Notes: generated from the sequence alone by a model not told the origin. 41,852 nucleotides of DNA from Stenotrophomonas cyclobalanopsidis (GCF_008710035.1 NZ_VYKI01000014.1:17880-59731); one strand, 5' to 3'. Counted from the first letter of the stretch, positions 17,415 to 28,186 are shown. Translations and numbers: made by a program.

Positions 17415-18605
17415 TTACTTCAGGTTGATGATTTTCTTGGCATCAGCCTGGTTCTTCACGCCCTTCGCCAGAGCTTCCTGGGCGGCCTTCTTGGCCTCGG
17501 GAATGCGACCTTCGGCATGCAGGACGCGTGCCAGGTTCAGGTAGGTCTCACCGTCCTTGGACAGCGGGGCGGCCTTCTGCCACGCCTCGATCGCCTGCGG
17601 CACCTGGTCGGAGTAGTAGTAGGACTGGGCCAGCGCCAGGTAGACCTGGTAGTCCGGCTTCAGGATGCCCTTCTGCAACCCTTCGTTGATGACCGCGATG
17701 ACGTCCCTTTCCTTGTTCTCGGTGTTGGCGTAGATCGAGTACAGCTGCTTGTACTCGCGCTCTTCGGTGAGCTGGCCGCTGCTGCGCAGCTTGTCCATCA
17801 CCGCGGCGGCCTTCGGCATCTGATCGGCCTGCATGTACATGTTGGCCAGGTTCAGCTGGGCTTTCTTGTCGTTCGGGTTCTTCGCGGCCAGGGCTTCAGC
17901 GGTCTTGACCGCTTCACCGGTCTGGCCGGCTTCGGACAGGGCAGCCATCAGCAGCTGGTTCCAGTTGTCCTTCGGCTCGGTCGCACCGGCGATGGCCTGC
18001 TGCAGCACCGGGATGGCTTCCTGGTAACGCTGCAGCTGGTACAGGGCCTGGCCCTTGGCAACCAGCTCTTCCGGCTTGTTCGACTTGGTCTCGGCGAAGT
18101 ACTTGTCCAGCGTGGCCAGGCCTTCGGCGGTCTGGTCTTCCTGCAGCTGCAGCTGGCCGAGCATCAGCATCGACTGATAGTGGCCGTTGTTGTCCAGACC
18201 ATTGAGCTGCAGCGCCTGCTTCAGGTAGCCGATGGCACCGGCGGTGTCGTCGCTCTGGTAGGCGGCCTGCGAAGCCAGCTGTGCGGCCAGCGACTTGTCG
18301 TAGTTGTTCGACGCGCTGTTGCCCAGGATCTCGCCTGCAATCTGCAGGGTCTCCGGGAACTTCTGGTCGTTGTAGCTGTCAATCAGCTTCTGCAGCTGCT
18401 TGCCCATCTTCGCGGACGCCTTTTCCTTCGGCTCCTCACGAGTGGCATTCGGGTACAGGACTTCGGCCTTGGCCTGCTGCTTGCCGCCGCGGTTGCCGCG
18501 CTCGGACGAACGCGAGGACTGCGCGAAGGCATCGGTGACCACGGCGCCGGTCAGGGCGGTCGCGATGAGGACGGAAAGCACAGCTTTGTGGTTGCGGAAA
18601 ATCAT
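17415..18605 (-). CDS. Secreted tetratricopeptide-repeat protein of the TonB cluster
   Basis: This 396-residue protein has a Sec signal peptide (about 1-28, ending DAFA), a charged linker, and then about seven or eight TPR-like repeats (from about 70 to 390), for example YQEAIPVLQQAIAG and IEAWQKAAPLSKDGETYLNL. It should be periplasmic. The gene lies 143 bp upstream of tonB on the same strand, so it can be co-transcribed with tonB-exbB-exbD-exbD. TPR proteins linked to TonB systems are known from Vibrio and others, where they help a TonB system work. A similar accessory role is inferred here, not shown. Strong ribosome-binding site GAGGTGAACG before the ATG. Confidence 0.85.
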   Translation of the reverse strand: MIFRNHKAVLSVLIATALTGAVVTDAFAQSSRSSERGNRGGKQQAKAEVLYPNATREEPKEKASAKMGKQLQKLIDSYNDQKFPETLQIAGEILGNSASNNYDKSLAAQLASQAAYQSDDTAGAIGYLKQALQLNGLDNNGHYQSMLMLGQLQLQEDQTAEGLATLDKYFAETKSNKPEELVAKGQALYQLQRYQEAIPVLQQAIAGATEPKDNWNQLLMAALSEAGQTGEAVKTAEALAAKNPNDKKAQLNLANMYMQADQMPKAAAVMDKLRSSGQLTEEREYKQLYSIYANTENKERDVIAVINEGLQKGILKPDYQVYLALAQSYYYSDQVPQAIEAWQKAAPLSKDGETYLNLARVLHAEGRIPEAKKAAQEALAKGVKNQADAKKIINLK

Positions 18606-18736
18606 CGTTCACCTCGATCGAACCGCCGTCAGCGGCAAAGTCGGACTGTCAGAAAAATCTGAGCCGCCAAACGTATCAGAAACAGATGGCGTGAGAAATC
18701 GTTTTATGTGCTGCAATACAGCATGAATCTGCGCAC

Positions 18737-19543
18737 TCAACCACACTTTGGCCTGCGTCCAGCGGCCTGGGCCTGCTGGTAAGCGGGTGCGAGCGACGGC
18801 GCATCGCGCTGCAGTTCGCGGATGCGATTGGCCGGATCGGGGTGGGTAGACAGCCATTGCGGGCTGCGTCCGCCACTGGCGGCCATCATGTTCTGCCACA
18901 GATCAACCGCCTGCGCTGGGTTGAAACCGGCATCGGCCATCAGCCGCTGGCCGATCACATCGGCCTCCGATTCCTGGGTACGTGAGCCGGGCAAGAGGAA
19001 CGCAGTCTGGGCAGCGGTACCGCCCAGTTGGTTGACCGTACTGGCCGCGCCTTCGCCGTAGGCAGCACCCGCCAACGCACCCAGCACGGACAGGCCCGTC
19101 TGCGCGCCCATCTGCCGCGTGATGCGCTCTTCGTGGTGACGGGCGATGACGTGGCCGATCTCATGGCCGATGACCGCCGCCAGCTGATCCTGGTTCTTGG
19201 CAACAGTGAAGATGCCGGTGTTCACGCCCACCTTGCCGCCGGGCAGGGCGAAGGCATTGGGTTCCTTGTCGACGAACACGGCGGTTTCCCAGCGTACGCC
19301 CCGGTACTGTGGCGGCAGCTGCGCAACCAGCGCATTGACCACGCACTGCACGTAGGCGTTCTGGCGGCCGTCGGTGCTGATCTTTTCCTTCTGTTTGGTT
19401 TCCGCGAACGCCTGTGCGCCCAGCTGATCCAGCTGGGCCTGCGACACGCCACCGACCATCTGCCGGCGGCCGGTGGGTGAGGTGGTGGTCGCGCAGGCAC
19501 CGACCAGCACGGTGATGAGCAGGGCAAGCAGCAGTGATTTCAT
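18737..19543 (-). CDS. M48-family metalloprotease, lipoprotein (LoiP/BepA-like)
   Basis: This 268-residue protein carries a lipoprotein signal (LVGAC, lipidated Cys at 17) and a zinc-protease domain with H127-E128-x-x-H131 (GHEIGH), third ligand E193 (ESEAD), and the conserved STHPDPANRI near 232-241. It should be an outer-membrane-anchored periplasmic protease that degrades misfolded outer-membrane proteins, as LoiP and BepA do in E. coli; unlike BepA it lacks a TPR domain. The ATG at 19543 was preferred because GGGGGAT lies just upstream (an ATG six codons up is possible). It follows the CPBP protease gene by 69 bp. Confidence 0.9.
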   Translation of the reverse strand: MKSLLLALLITVLVGACATTTSPTGRRQMVGGVSQAQLDQLGAQAFAETKQKEKISTDGRQNAYVQCVVNALVAQLPPQYRGVRWETAVFVDKEPNAFALPGGKVGVNTGIFTVAKNQDQLAAVIGHEIGHVIARHHEERITRQMGAQTGLSVLGALAGAAYGEGAASTVNQLGGTAAQTAFLLPGSRTQESEADVIGQRLMADAGFNPAQAVDLWQNMMAASGGRSPQWLSTHPDPANRIRELQRDAPSLAPAYQQAQAAGRRPKCG

Positions 19544-19612
19544 GGAATCCCCCGTGTTCATGCAGGCAGTGTGGACCGGGCCCGCTTAATTTTTCGTCAA
19601 CCGGCCACGGCC

Positions 19613-20458
19613 TTACATTGACCCGAAGAACACCAGCGCGGCCAGTGCCACGGCGTTGTTCAGGCCGTGCGCGATGATCGCCGCCCACAGCGTCCCGGTG
19701 CGCCGGTAGAGCCAGCAGAACGCGGCGCCCATGCCGCCGTAGACCAGCCACAGCTGGGCGATTTCGGCTGGCCCGTTGGCGCTGGTGCCGGGGATCTCAT
19801 GGATCAGGGCGAAGGCCAGGCTGCTCAGCAGCACGCCCAGCCAGGGCCGGCCAGCCTGCCACAGGCGCCCGAACAGCACGCGGCGGAACAGCAGTTCCTC
19901 GTAGGCCGGCGCCAGCACCACCGCAAACAGCACCAGGAACAGCGGGAACCGCTCGATGGCGTGCTGCATCAGCGCCAGGTTGGTCGGCACCGGTTCCACG
20001 CCGAGTTGCTTGGCCAGGAAGGCGATGCCATTGCTGCCGATCACGATCAGCGTGGCCACCAGCAGGGTCCAGCCCCAGGTGGACGGGCGCCGGAGCGCCT
20101 GCGCCGAGGCCTGCCGTTCGGCGGCATTGGCCGGCCGCCGCAGGAAGTACAGCAGCAGCGCCGCGCCACCGGTCGACACCAGGGCCATCAGCACCTGCGC
20201 CAGGGCACCAGGCGTGCCCAGCGCTTCGGTCACGCTGGACGGGTCGATGCCCGCGCCGTTGTTCTTCGCGCTGGCGTAGCCGACCTGGATGCCGCGATAC
20301 AGGCCCCACGCCAGGCCAGCGACCAGGCTGAGGATGAACAGCGTGGCGGCGCCGATGCCCAGATCGATGAAGAAGCCTGCCACGGGCGAACCGCGGCGCG
20401 GCGCAGCCGAGGCTGGCGGAACGGGCGGCGGGGCGGGTACCGGGACGGAAGCGGACAT
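19613..20458 (-). CDS. CPBP-family intramembrane metalloprotease (Rce1-like)
   Basis: This 281-residue multi-pass membrane protein has a Pro-rich N-terminus (about 1-20), about eight membrane segments, and the CPBP motifs E187-E188-x-x-x-x-R193 (YEELLFRR), H220 (FALIHE) and H264-x-x-x-N268 (AHGLNN). These residues form the catalytic and metal site of Rce1-type glutamate/metal intramembrane proteases. Substrates in bacteria are mostly unknown; many family members help in immunity to bacteriocins or in signalling. It lies 67 bp downstream of gyrB on the same strand. Confidence 0.88.
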   Translation of the reverse strand: MSASVPVPAPPPVPPASAAPRRGSPVAGFFIDLGIGAATLFILSLVAGLAWGLYRGIQVGYASAKNNGAGIDPSSVTEALGTPGALAQVLMALVSTGGAALLLYFLRRPANAAERQASAQALRRPSTWGWTLLVATLIVIGSNGIAFLAKQLGVEPVPTNLALMQHAIERFPLFLVLFAVVLAPAYEELLFRRVLFGRLWQAGRPWLGVLLSSLAFALIHEIPGTSANGPAEIAQLWLVYGGMGAAFCWLYRRTGTLWAAIIAHGLNNAVALAALVFFGSM

Positions 20459-20525
20459 CGATTACCTGCGATCAGAGGGCAAGGGCCGGCGCGCATCCCC
20501 GCGCACCGGCCACGGTCGAAGCGTG

Positions 20526-23060
<2,535 letters not shown>

Positions 23061-23097
23061 TTATACCAGCCGGGCCCCGCAGGCCCTGATGTAGCCA

Positions 23098-24192
23098 CTA
23101 TGGCACAGCCGCGATCTGCGCATGTTCCACGTGGAACCGGGTGATGCCTGTGAGGTCCACCAGGGCCGCCGGGGTCTCGGTGGCCGTTACGAAGATCTGT
23201 GCCGGACCGGCCAGTAGACGCTCGAGGACACGGGCCTGATGGGTGCGGTCCAGCTCCGATGCCAGATCATCCAGCGCAATGACCGGCCATTGCCCGCGCT
23301 GTTCGGCGTAATCCTCGGCCTGGGCCAGCAGGCAGGCGAGGGCAGTGAGCTTGGCCTGGCCACGTGAGAGTGCATCCCGGCCGGGAATGCTGTGGAAATC
23401 CACGCTCCAGTCGGCCCGGTGCGGACCTACCGAGGTGTAACCGGCCTGGCGGTCGCGATCGCGGGCCAGCAGCAGCGCATCGGCCAGCGGCAGTTCGTGC
23501 CGGCGCCAGCCCGGACTGAGATCCAGGCCCTGGATGCCCAACTGCGGTGCCAGCGCGGTTGCCAGGGCAATCGCCCGTTCCTGCAGCCGTTCCAGGTAGT
23601 GCTGACGGCGACTGGTCAGCGGTTCGCCCGCCTCAGCCAACTCGTGGTCCCAGGTATCGAGCATCCGCGAGGGCCCGCCCTGCTTCAACAGCGCGTTGCG
23701 TTGCTTGAGCGCCCGGGAATATCGGCGCCACAGCGAAAGGAAGTCTGGTTCCACGTGGAACAGGCCCCAATCGAGGAAACGACGGCGCGGTTCGCCACCG
23801 CCGCTGACCAGGGCGTGGCTGCCCGGTTCAAAGGTCACTACAGCCAACGCCGCACAGAGATTGCCGAGCTGGGCAACGTCTTCGCCGTCCAGGCGACCCT
23901 TCCAGTCCTGCCCGCTATGGCGAAGACCAGCCTTGCGGCGGTGCGGCGGGTGATCGGCCCGCTGTTCGTCCCATTCCACGAAGATTTCCAGCGCTTCTTG
24001 GCCTTGGCGGACGAGACCATCGCGGACACGGCCACGGAAGCTCCGGCCATAGGCCATCAAGTGCAGGGCCTCGAGCACGCTGGTCTTGCCCGCGCCGTTG
24101 TCGCCGGTCAGCAGGTTCAAACCCGGCTGGGGTGACAGTTCCACGGCACTGAAGCGGCGCAGTTGGTTCAAGGCGAGGCGGCGGATCAGCAT
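23098..24192 (-). CDS. recF: DNA replication and repair protein RecF
   Basis: This 364-residue SMC-like ATPase has Walker A at 30-38 (GDNGAGKTS), the ABC-type signature (LSRGQAKLT) and Walker B (ALDDLASELD). It loads RecA at gaps with RecO and RecR. Two parS-like sequences lie inside the coding region (23123-23138 and 23747-23762); both are read as Phe-His-Val-Glu (FHVE) in the protein, one close to the C-terminus. The upstream spacer to dnaN is unusually long (885 bp). No strong ribosome-binding site is visible before the ATG. Confidence 0.97.
   Translation of the reverse strand: MLIRRLALNQLRRFSAVELSPQPGLNLLTGDNGAGKTSVLEALHLMAYGRSFRGRVRDGLVRQGQEALEIFVEWDEQRADHPPHRRKAGLRHSGQDWKGRLDGEDVAQLGNLCAALAVVTFEPGSHALVSGGGEPRRRFLDWGLFHVEPDFLSLWRRYSRALKQRNALLKQGGPSRMLDTWDHELAEAGEPLTSRRQHYLERLQERAIALATALAPQLGIQGLDLSPGWRRHELPLADALLLARDRDRQAGYTSVGPHRADWSVDFHSIPGRDALSRGQAKLTALACLLAQAEDYAEQRGQWPVIALDDLASELDRTHQARVLERLLAGPAQIFVTATETPAALVDLTGITRFHVEHAQIAAVP
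23123..23138. promoter_or_regulatory. parS-like site 1 (in recF)
   Basis: TGTTCCACGTGGAACC. This matches the ParB-binding parS site known from Pseudomonas (TGTTCCACGTGGAACC) and departs at only the last base from a perfect palindrome. It lies 26 bp from the recF stop. Confidence 0.75.
23747..23762. promoter_or_regulatory. parS-like site 2 (in recF)
   Basis: GGTTCCACGTGGAACA, 15 of 16 positions as in the perfect palindrome TGTTCCACGTGGAACA. Inside recF. Confidence 0.7.
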
Positions 24193-24321
24193 GGGACGCG
24201 GGAGACCATCCGCTCGGGGCGGTAGCAGGGCAGGGAATCCATCAGCTTACTGCATCGGTCAAGAACGCCGTTGCGGGCAAGGCGGGGCCGGCAGGGCAGG
24301 ACGTGGCGGACATCACCCGGC

Positions 24322-24337
24322 CGTTCCACGTGGAAAA
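24322..24337. promoter_or_regulatory. parS-like site 3 (weaker)
   Basis: CGTTCCACGTGGAAAA keeps the 13-base core GTTCCACGTGGAA and differs from the perfect palindrome at its two end positions (1 and 15). Confidence 0.5.
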
Positions 24338-24571
24338 TCCCAGCGCAGGCACGTCCGAGGGCGGCGCCAGATACCGTAAATTTCTTGAAATCTGCAGCAC
24401 CGGGCACGGTATTGGCCCCCAGAAATCAGCGAATTTTCAGCGGCTCGCACCTGGGTACTGCGCTGCGCTGCCTACGCATCGATGACGACCGCCGTGAATT
24501 GCTTGAAATCTACAGGGCAGCGGACTGCGGCGTTCCACAGATTTCAAAGAATTCTGACCATGCGTTCCACG

Positions 24572-24663
24572 CTATCCACAGCGGGTCTGTATGACTTATA
24601 CACAAGGTATGGGCAATCTGTGGATAAAAAAGCCACTTTCAGCCGCCGGGAAAACTATCCACA
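24572..24663. promoter_or_regulatory. DnaA-box cluster in the dnaN-recF spacer
   Basis: Four boxes are within 92 bp: CTATCCACA (24572-24580, one mismatch), TTATACACA (24596-24604, fits TTWTNCACA), TGTGGATAA (24619-24627, perfect, reverse) and CTATCCACA (24655-24663, one mismatch). AT-rich DNA surrounds them. Confidence 0.65.
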
Positions 24664-25004
24664 GCTTCCGCCCCAGCCCCAAGGGCCCATATACAGGGGG
24701 TTTCAGGCGCACAAATGCCATTGAAATCAAATAGATAGCTCTGTTTTCTACGAAATCTGGCCCTACCATCACCACCATGCTTTAGATTTATACCCAGATT
24801 TAAAAGCTAGGGAAGCACCCAGCGGGCAGAAATCAGGGCTGTGGACAGTAGCGTCAGCAGGAGGGGGATCGGCTTGCTGAAACCATCCCTGGAATCCGTT
24901 GAACCCGGACGTGGGCAGGTATCGCAACTCGCGCTGCTCGAGTCCTCCGCGAAAAGAAGCAGTAGATCGAAACGCGAAGTGCCGCAAAACCGGATTCGCA
25001 TCAA

Positions 25005-25020
25005 TGCTCCACGTGGAACC
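25005..25020. promoter_or_regulatory. parS-like site 4
   Basis: TGCTCCACGTGGAACC has two differences from TGTTCCACGTGGAACA (positions 3 and 16) and keeps the core TCCACGTGGA. It lies just beyond the dnaN terminator. Confidence 0.55.
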
Positions 25021-25051
25021 AAAAAAAACGCCCGGAGCAACCGGGCGTTTT
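25021..25051 (-). terminator. Rho-independent terminator of dnaN
   Basis: On the minus strand aaaacgcccgg (arm from 25041-25051) and ccgggcgtttt (25025-25035) form an 11-bp stem around a 5-nt loop, followed by a run of T (plus-strand A tract at 25021-25028). It is 26 bp after the dnaN stop and lies between two parS-like sites. It separates dnaN from recF. Confidence 0.88.
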
Positions 25052-25053
25052 CC

Positions 25054-25069
25054 TGTTTCACGTGGAACA
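25054..25069. promoter_or_regulatory. parS-like site 5
   Basis: TGTTTCACGTGGAACA agrees with the general parS consensus TGTTNCACGTGAAACA at all but one position, and with a perfect palindrome at all but one. It lies 8 bp from the dnaN stop codon. Confidence 0.75.
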
Positions 25070-25077
25070 GCACATTG

Positions 25078-26178
25078 TCAGAGACGCAGCGGCATCACCA
25101 CATGGCGCGACTTCTCGCTGCTGGACTCACGCACCAGCGCCGAGGAGTTGGAATCGCGCAGCTGGATGATGACTTCCTCGTCGCGCAGGGCGGACAGGGC
25201 ATCCAGCAGGTAGTTCACGTTGAAGCCGATGGCCAGATCGCTGACCGTGGTGTCGGCCTCGATCTCTTCCTGGGCTTCTTCCTGCTCCGGGTTGTGCGCA
25301 CTGATCTTCAGGTTGCCCGGCGAGACTTCCACGCGGATACCGCGGTACTTCTCGTTGGACAGGATCGCGGCACGCTGCAGCGAGGCACGCAGGGCTTCGC
25401 GATCCACCTTCACTTCGCGGTCGGCGCCGATCGGGATCACGGCCTCGTAATCCGGGAAGCGACCGTCGATCAGCTTCGAGGTGAAGGTGACATCGTCGCG
25501 CTTGACGCGCACGTGGCTGCGGCCGACTTCCAGCTCGATCTCGCGATCGCCGCTTTCCAGCAGGCGCTGCAGTTCGGTCACGCCCTTGCGCGGCACGATG
25601 ATCTGGCGCTTGGAACCGCTGGGCTTGGCCAGGTCGGTTTCACACAGGGCCAAGCGGTGGCCGTCGGTGGCGACGGTACGCAGGGCATCACCGCGCAGGT
25701 CGAACAGCAGACCGTTGAGGTAGTAGCGCACGTCCTGCTGGGCCATCGCGAACGCAGTACGCTCGATCAGTTCTTTCAGGGTCGCTTCGCCGATGGCCAC
25801 GCGCTCGGTGGCTTCCACTTCGTCCACCGACGGGAAGTCGTTGGACGGCAGCGTTGCCAGGGTGAAGCGGCTGCGACCGGCCTGTACGGTGATCTTGTCA
25901 CCGGTCTGCGAGACGGTGATCCGGCTGCCGTCGGGCAGGGCACGGATGATCTCGAACAGCTTGCGGGCGGGGATGGTGGTTTCGCCGTCCTGGGCATCTT
26001 CAACCGCGATCCGCGACACCATCTCCACTTCCAGATCGGTACCGGTCAGCGACAGCTGGCCGTTCTGCACCTGGACCAGGAAATTGGCCAGAACCGGAAG
26101 GGTCTGGCGGCGTTCGACCACGTTGACGACCTGTGCCAACGGCTTGAGAAAGGCTTCGCGCTGCAGTGTGAAACGCAT
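25078..26178 (-). CDS. dnaN: DNA polymerase III beta subunit (sliding clamp)
   Basis: This 366-residue ring-forming clamp subunit has three similar domains and features of the family: N-terminal MRFTLQREAFLKPLAQVVNV, FPDYEAVIP, AATLKEL-like ATLKELIERTAFA, and the C-terminal HVVMPLRL, whose Met-Pro-Leu-Arg motif lines the hydrophobic cleft bound by polymerase and partners. Length equals E. coli DnaN (366). AGGGG lies upstream of the ATG. The gap from dnaA is 275 bp and holds the candidate origin; downstream there is a strong terminator. Confidence 0.98.
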   Translation of the reverse strand: MRFTLQREAFLKPLAQVVNVVERRQTLPVLANFLVQVQNGQLSLTGTDLEVEMVSRIAVEDAQDGETTIPARKLFEIIRALPDGSRITVSQTGDKITVQAGRSRFTLATLPSNDFPSVDEVEATERVAIGEATLKELIERTAFAMAQQDVRYYLNGLLFDLRGDALRTVATDGHRLALCETDLAKPSGSKRQIIVPRKGVTELQRLLESGDREIELEVGRSHVRVKRDDVTFTSKLIDGRFPDYEAVIPIGADREVKVDREALRASLQRAAILSNEKYRGIRVEVSPGNLKISAHNPEQEEAQEEIEADTTVSDLAIGFNVNYLLDALSALRDEEVIIQLRDSNSSALVRESSSEKSRHVVMPLRL

Positions 26179-26280
26179 GTGGTTCCGTGCCCCTATGCTT
26201 TAAAAAATGTGGAATAAATCAAAAGCTTGGTGGTGCTGGTAGAGACAGAATCGCTGGAAAACAATGCTAAGTCTTTGTAA

Positions 26281-26306
26281 TAAAAAGAGTTTCTAGCCGA
26301 GAAACC
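26281..26306 (-). terminator. Possible weak terminator after dnaA
   Basis: On the minus strand gtttct and agaaac (26289-26294 with 26300-26305) form a 6-bp stem around a 5-nt loop, followed by tctttttatta. The stem is short, so it may only partly stop dnaA transcription. Confidence 0.35.
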
Positions 26307-26339
26307 CTCTGCATTACCGCCCCGCAGGGGGTGGGGAAA

Positions 26340-26387
26340 GTTGTGGATAAATTTGCCGCGTTTTACGACGTCTTTTTTATCCACAAC
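26340..26387. promoter_or_regulatory. Inverted pair of DnaA boxes
   Basis: gttgtggataaa (26340-26351) and tttatccacaac (26376-26387) are perfect 12-bp inverted copies separated by 24 bp, each holding a perfect DnaA box (TGTGGATAA and TTATCCACA). Confidence 0.8.
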
Positions 26388-26453
26388 TCATCCCGTGCTT
26401 GCTACCGGATTCTGCACCGTTTTGTGCGATGACGCCTCATCAGCGTCCGTGCA

Positions 26454-27785
26454 TCATTCGCTCAGCTTCCGGATCAGCTTGTCCCAGTCTTCGCGGAGCT
26501 TGCCGTCGGTTTCCATCAGGGTCCGGATCTGGCGGCAGGCATGCAGCACCGTGGTGTGATCGCGACCGGCAAAGGCATCGCCGATCTCGGGCAGGCTGTG
26601 CTCGGTCAGTTCCTTCGTCAGGGCCATGGCGACCTGGCGCGGGCGGGCCAGCGAACGGGTCCGGCGCTTGGACAGCAGATCCTTGATCTGCAGGCCGTAG
26701 TAGTCGGCAACGGTTTTCTGGATGTTGGGAATGCTGATCGCCTGCTGTTGGGCGCGCAGCAGATCGCGCAGGGTTTCCTGGGCGAATTCGGTGGTGATCG
26801 CGCGGCCGGTGAAATTGGCACGGGCGGTCAGGGTATTGAGCGCGCCTTCGAGGTCGCGCACATTGGAGCGCATCTTCTTGGCGATCAGGAACGCAACATC
26901 ATCGGGAATCTCGGCACCGCGTTCGCGGGCCTTCGCCAGCACGATCGCGGCGCGGGTCTCGAAGTCCGGCGGTTCGATCGCGACCGACAGGCCCCAGGCA
27001 AGCCGCGACTTCAGGCGCGCTTCCAGGCCCTCGACTTCGCGCGGGTACCGGTCGCAGGTCAGGATGATCTGCTGCTTGCCGTCGAACAGCGCGTTGAAGG
27101 TGTGGAAGAACTCTTCCTGGGTGCGGTCCTTGCCGGCGAAGAACTGGATGTCATCGATCAGCAGCGCGTCCACCTGCTGGAACTGGCGCTTGAACTGATC
27201 CATGGTCTTTTCCTGCAGGGCCCGGATCATCGCGCTGAAGAACTGTTCCGAACGCAGGTACAGCACCTTCGCACCCGGGTTGGCCTGGCGCATGGCGTTG
27301 CCGGCGGCAAACATCAGGTGGGTCTTGCCCAGGCCGGTGCCTCCGTACAGCAGCAGCGGATTGTGCGCGCGGTCGCCCGGCTTCTGCGCCGCCTGGAAGG
27401 CAGCGGCCAGGCCCAGCTGGTTGCTGCGGCCTTCGACGAAGTTGGCGAAGGTGTAGTGGTTGTCCAGATTGCCGGCGAACGGCACCTGCGGTTCGGCTGC
27501 CACCGCCGTCGCCGCGCTCGAAACCGGCGTGTTCTGCGCGTCCGAGGGCCGCGGGCGCGAGCCGATTTCAAGAAAAACGTCGCCGAAACCCGCGAAGTGC
27601 GTCAGCAGCTCGCGGATCCGGGCCAGGTACAGCTCGCGCACCTGGTCGACGATGAAGGCGTTCGGGGCATACAGCACCAGGCTGTCCGCGCGCAGATCGG
27701 CCTGCAGCGGCTTCAACCACGTGTGAACATCTTCCGGCGGGAACTCCGCTTCGAGGCGTTCGAGACTTCGGGACCAGGCATCCAT
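26454..27785 (-). CDS. dnaA: Chromosomal replication initiator protein DnaA
   Basis: This 443-residue AAA+ protein binds DnaA boxes and opens oriC. Domain I is about 1-75, a short linker follows (75-105), AAA+ domain III is about 106-325 (Walker [10 protein letters not shown] 148-156, Walker B ALLIDDIQ 207-214), and domain IV is about 326-443 with the DNA-binding signature [11 protein letters not shown] (406-416). The start ATG at 27785 gives MDAW, as in related species; a TTG two codons up is in frame. DnaA boxes just upstream (27911-27931) suggest autoregulation. It is divergent from rpmH. Confidence 0.98.
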   Translation of the reverse strand: MDAWSRSLERLEAEFPPEDVHTWLKPLQADLRADSLVLYAPNAFIVDQVRELYLARIRELLTHFAGFGDVFLEIGSRPRPSDAQNTPVSSAATAVAAEPQVPFAGNLDNHYTFANFVEGRSNQLGLAAAFQAAQKPGDRAHNPLLLYGGTGLGKTHLMFAAGNAMRQANPGAKVLYLRSEQFFSAMIRALQEKTMDQFKRQFQQVDALLIDDIQFFAGKDRTQEEFFHTFNALFDGKQQIILTCDRYPREVEGLEARLKSRLAWGLSVAIEPPDFETRAAIVLAKARERGAEIPDDVAFLIAKKMRSNVRDLEGALNTLTARANFTGRAITTEFAQETLRDLLRAQQQAISIPNIQKTVADYYGLQIKDLLSKRRTRSLARPRQVAMALTKELTEHSLPEIGDAFAGRDHTTVLHACRQIRTLMETDGKLREDWDKLIRKLSE

Positions 27786-27910
27786 CGGCAATAATCGTCC
27801 GGTGACCTGTGCACAGGCGCGACAACGCGCCCAAACACAGGCCTGAAAGGGGGGAAATGGATGGCTCAGACTACCACCGAGCGCCCGGCTTCGGAATGCT
27901 TGTCCCGCAC

Positions 27911-27931
27911 TTATTCACAAAAAGATCCACA
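27911..27931. promoter_or_regulatory. DnaA boxes between dnaA and rpmH
   Basis: TTATTCACA (27911-27919, fits TTWTNCACA) and agatccaca (27923-27931, two mismatches) lie 126-146 bp before the dnaA start. They may bind DnaA and repress its own gene. Confidence 0.5.
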
Positions 27932-27971
27932 GCTATTGCACAGCCCGGTGAATTGGCGTAGTCACAAGGGG

Positions 27972-28001
27972 TTGACGCAGGGGGGGACACCTCTCTAGAA
28001 T
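27972..28001 (+). promoter_or_regulatory. Sigma-70 promoter of rpmH
   Basis: TTGACG (27972-27977) and TAGAAT (27996-28001) are 18 nt apart, about 40 nt before the rpmH start. Close to consensus, as expected for a ribosomal protein gene. Confidence 0.75.
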
Positions 28002-28040
28002 TTCCGGTTCTTTCCCGTCCCATTCATACGAGAGGCCCAC

Positions 28041-28181
28041 ATGGCCACCAAGCGCACCTACCAGCCCAGCAACCTCAAGCGTAAGCGCGACCACGGCTTC
28101 CGTGCCCGTATGAAGACCGCTGACGGCCGCAAGATCCTGTCGCGTCGCCGCGCCAAGGGCCGCAAAGTCCTGAGCGCCTGA
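28041..28181 (+). CDS. rpmH: 50S ribosomal protein L34
   Basis: This encodes 46 residues ([20 protein letters not shown], then a basic helix [18 protein letters not shown] and the end KGRKVLSA). L34 is a small, very basic protein of the large ribosomal subunit. The length is the usual one (44-47). It is the first gene of the rpmH-rnpA-yidC operon, with a near-consensus promoter, and starts 5 bp before rnpA. It is divergent from dnaA, as in most bacteria. Confidence 0.98.
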   Translation: MATKRTYQPSNLKRKRDHGFRARMKTADGRKILSRRRAKGRKVLSA

Positions 28182-28186
28182 TTGCC

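Larger units (their letters stand above)
24193..25077. other. Long dnaN-recF non-coding region, origin-like
   Basis: This 885-bp spacer has no convincing gene. It is clearly richer in A and T than its surroundings between 24360 and 25000. It carries a cluster of DnaA boxes (24572-24663), seven copies of GAAATC in about 450 bp (six direct, one inverted), three parS-like sites and the dnaN terminator. dnaA-dnaN-recF-gyrB usually have short gaps, so a segment this long with these signals may be part of the replication origin or a control region for initiation or segregation. Confidence 0.55.
26179..26453. other. dnaA-dnaN intergenic region, candidate oriC
   Basis: This 275-bp spacer is AT-rich near dnaN (26190-26300). 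It contains two perfect DnaA boxes arranged as an inverted pair (26342-26350 and 26377-26385). In Xanthomonas the chromosomal origin has been placed next to dnaA in this gene order, so this is the classic oriC position. I cannot tell from sequence alone whether it, the dnaN-recF gap or both form the active origin. Confidence 0.6.
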
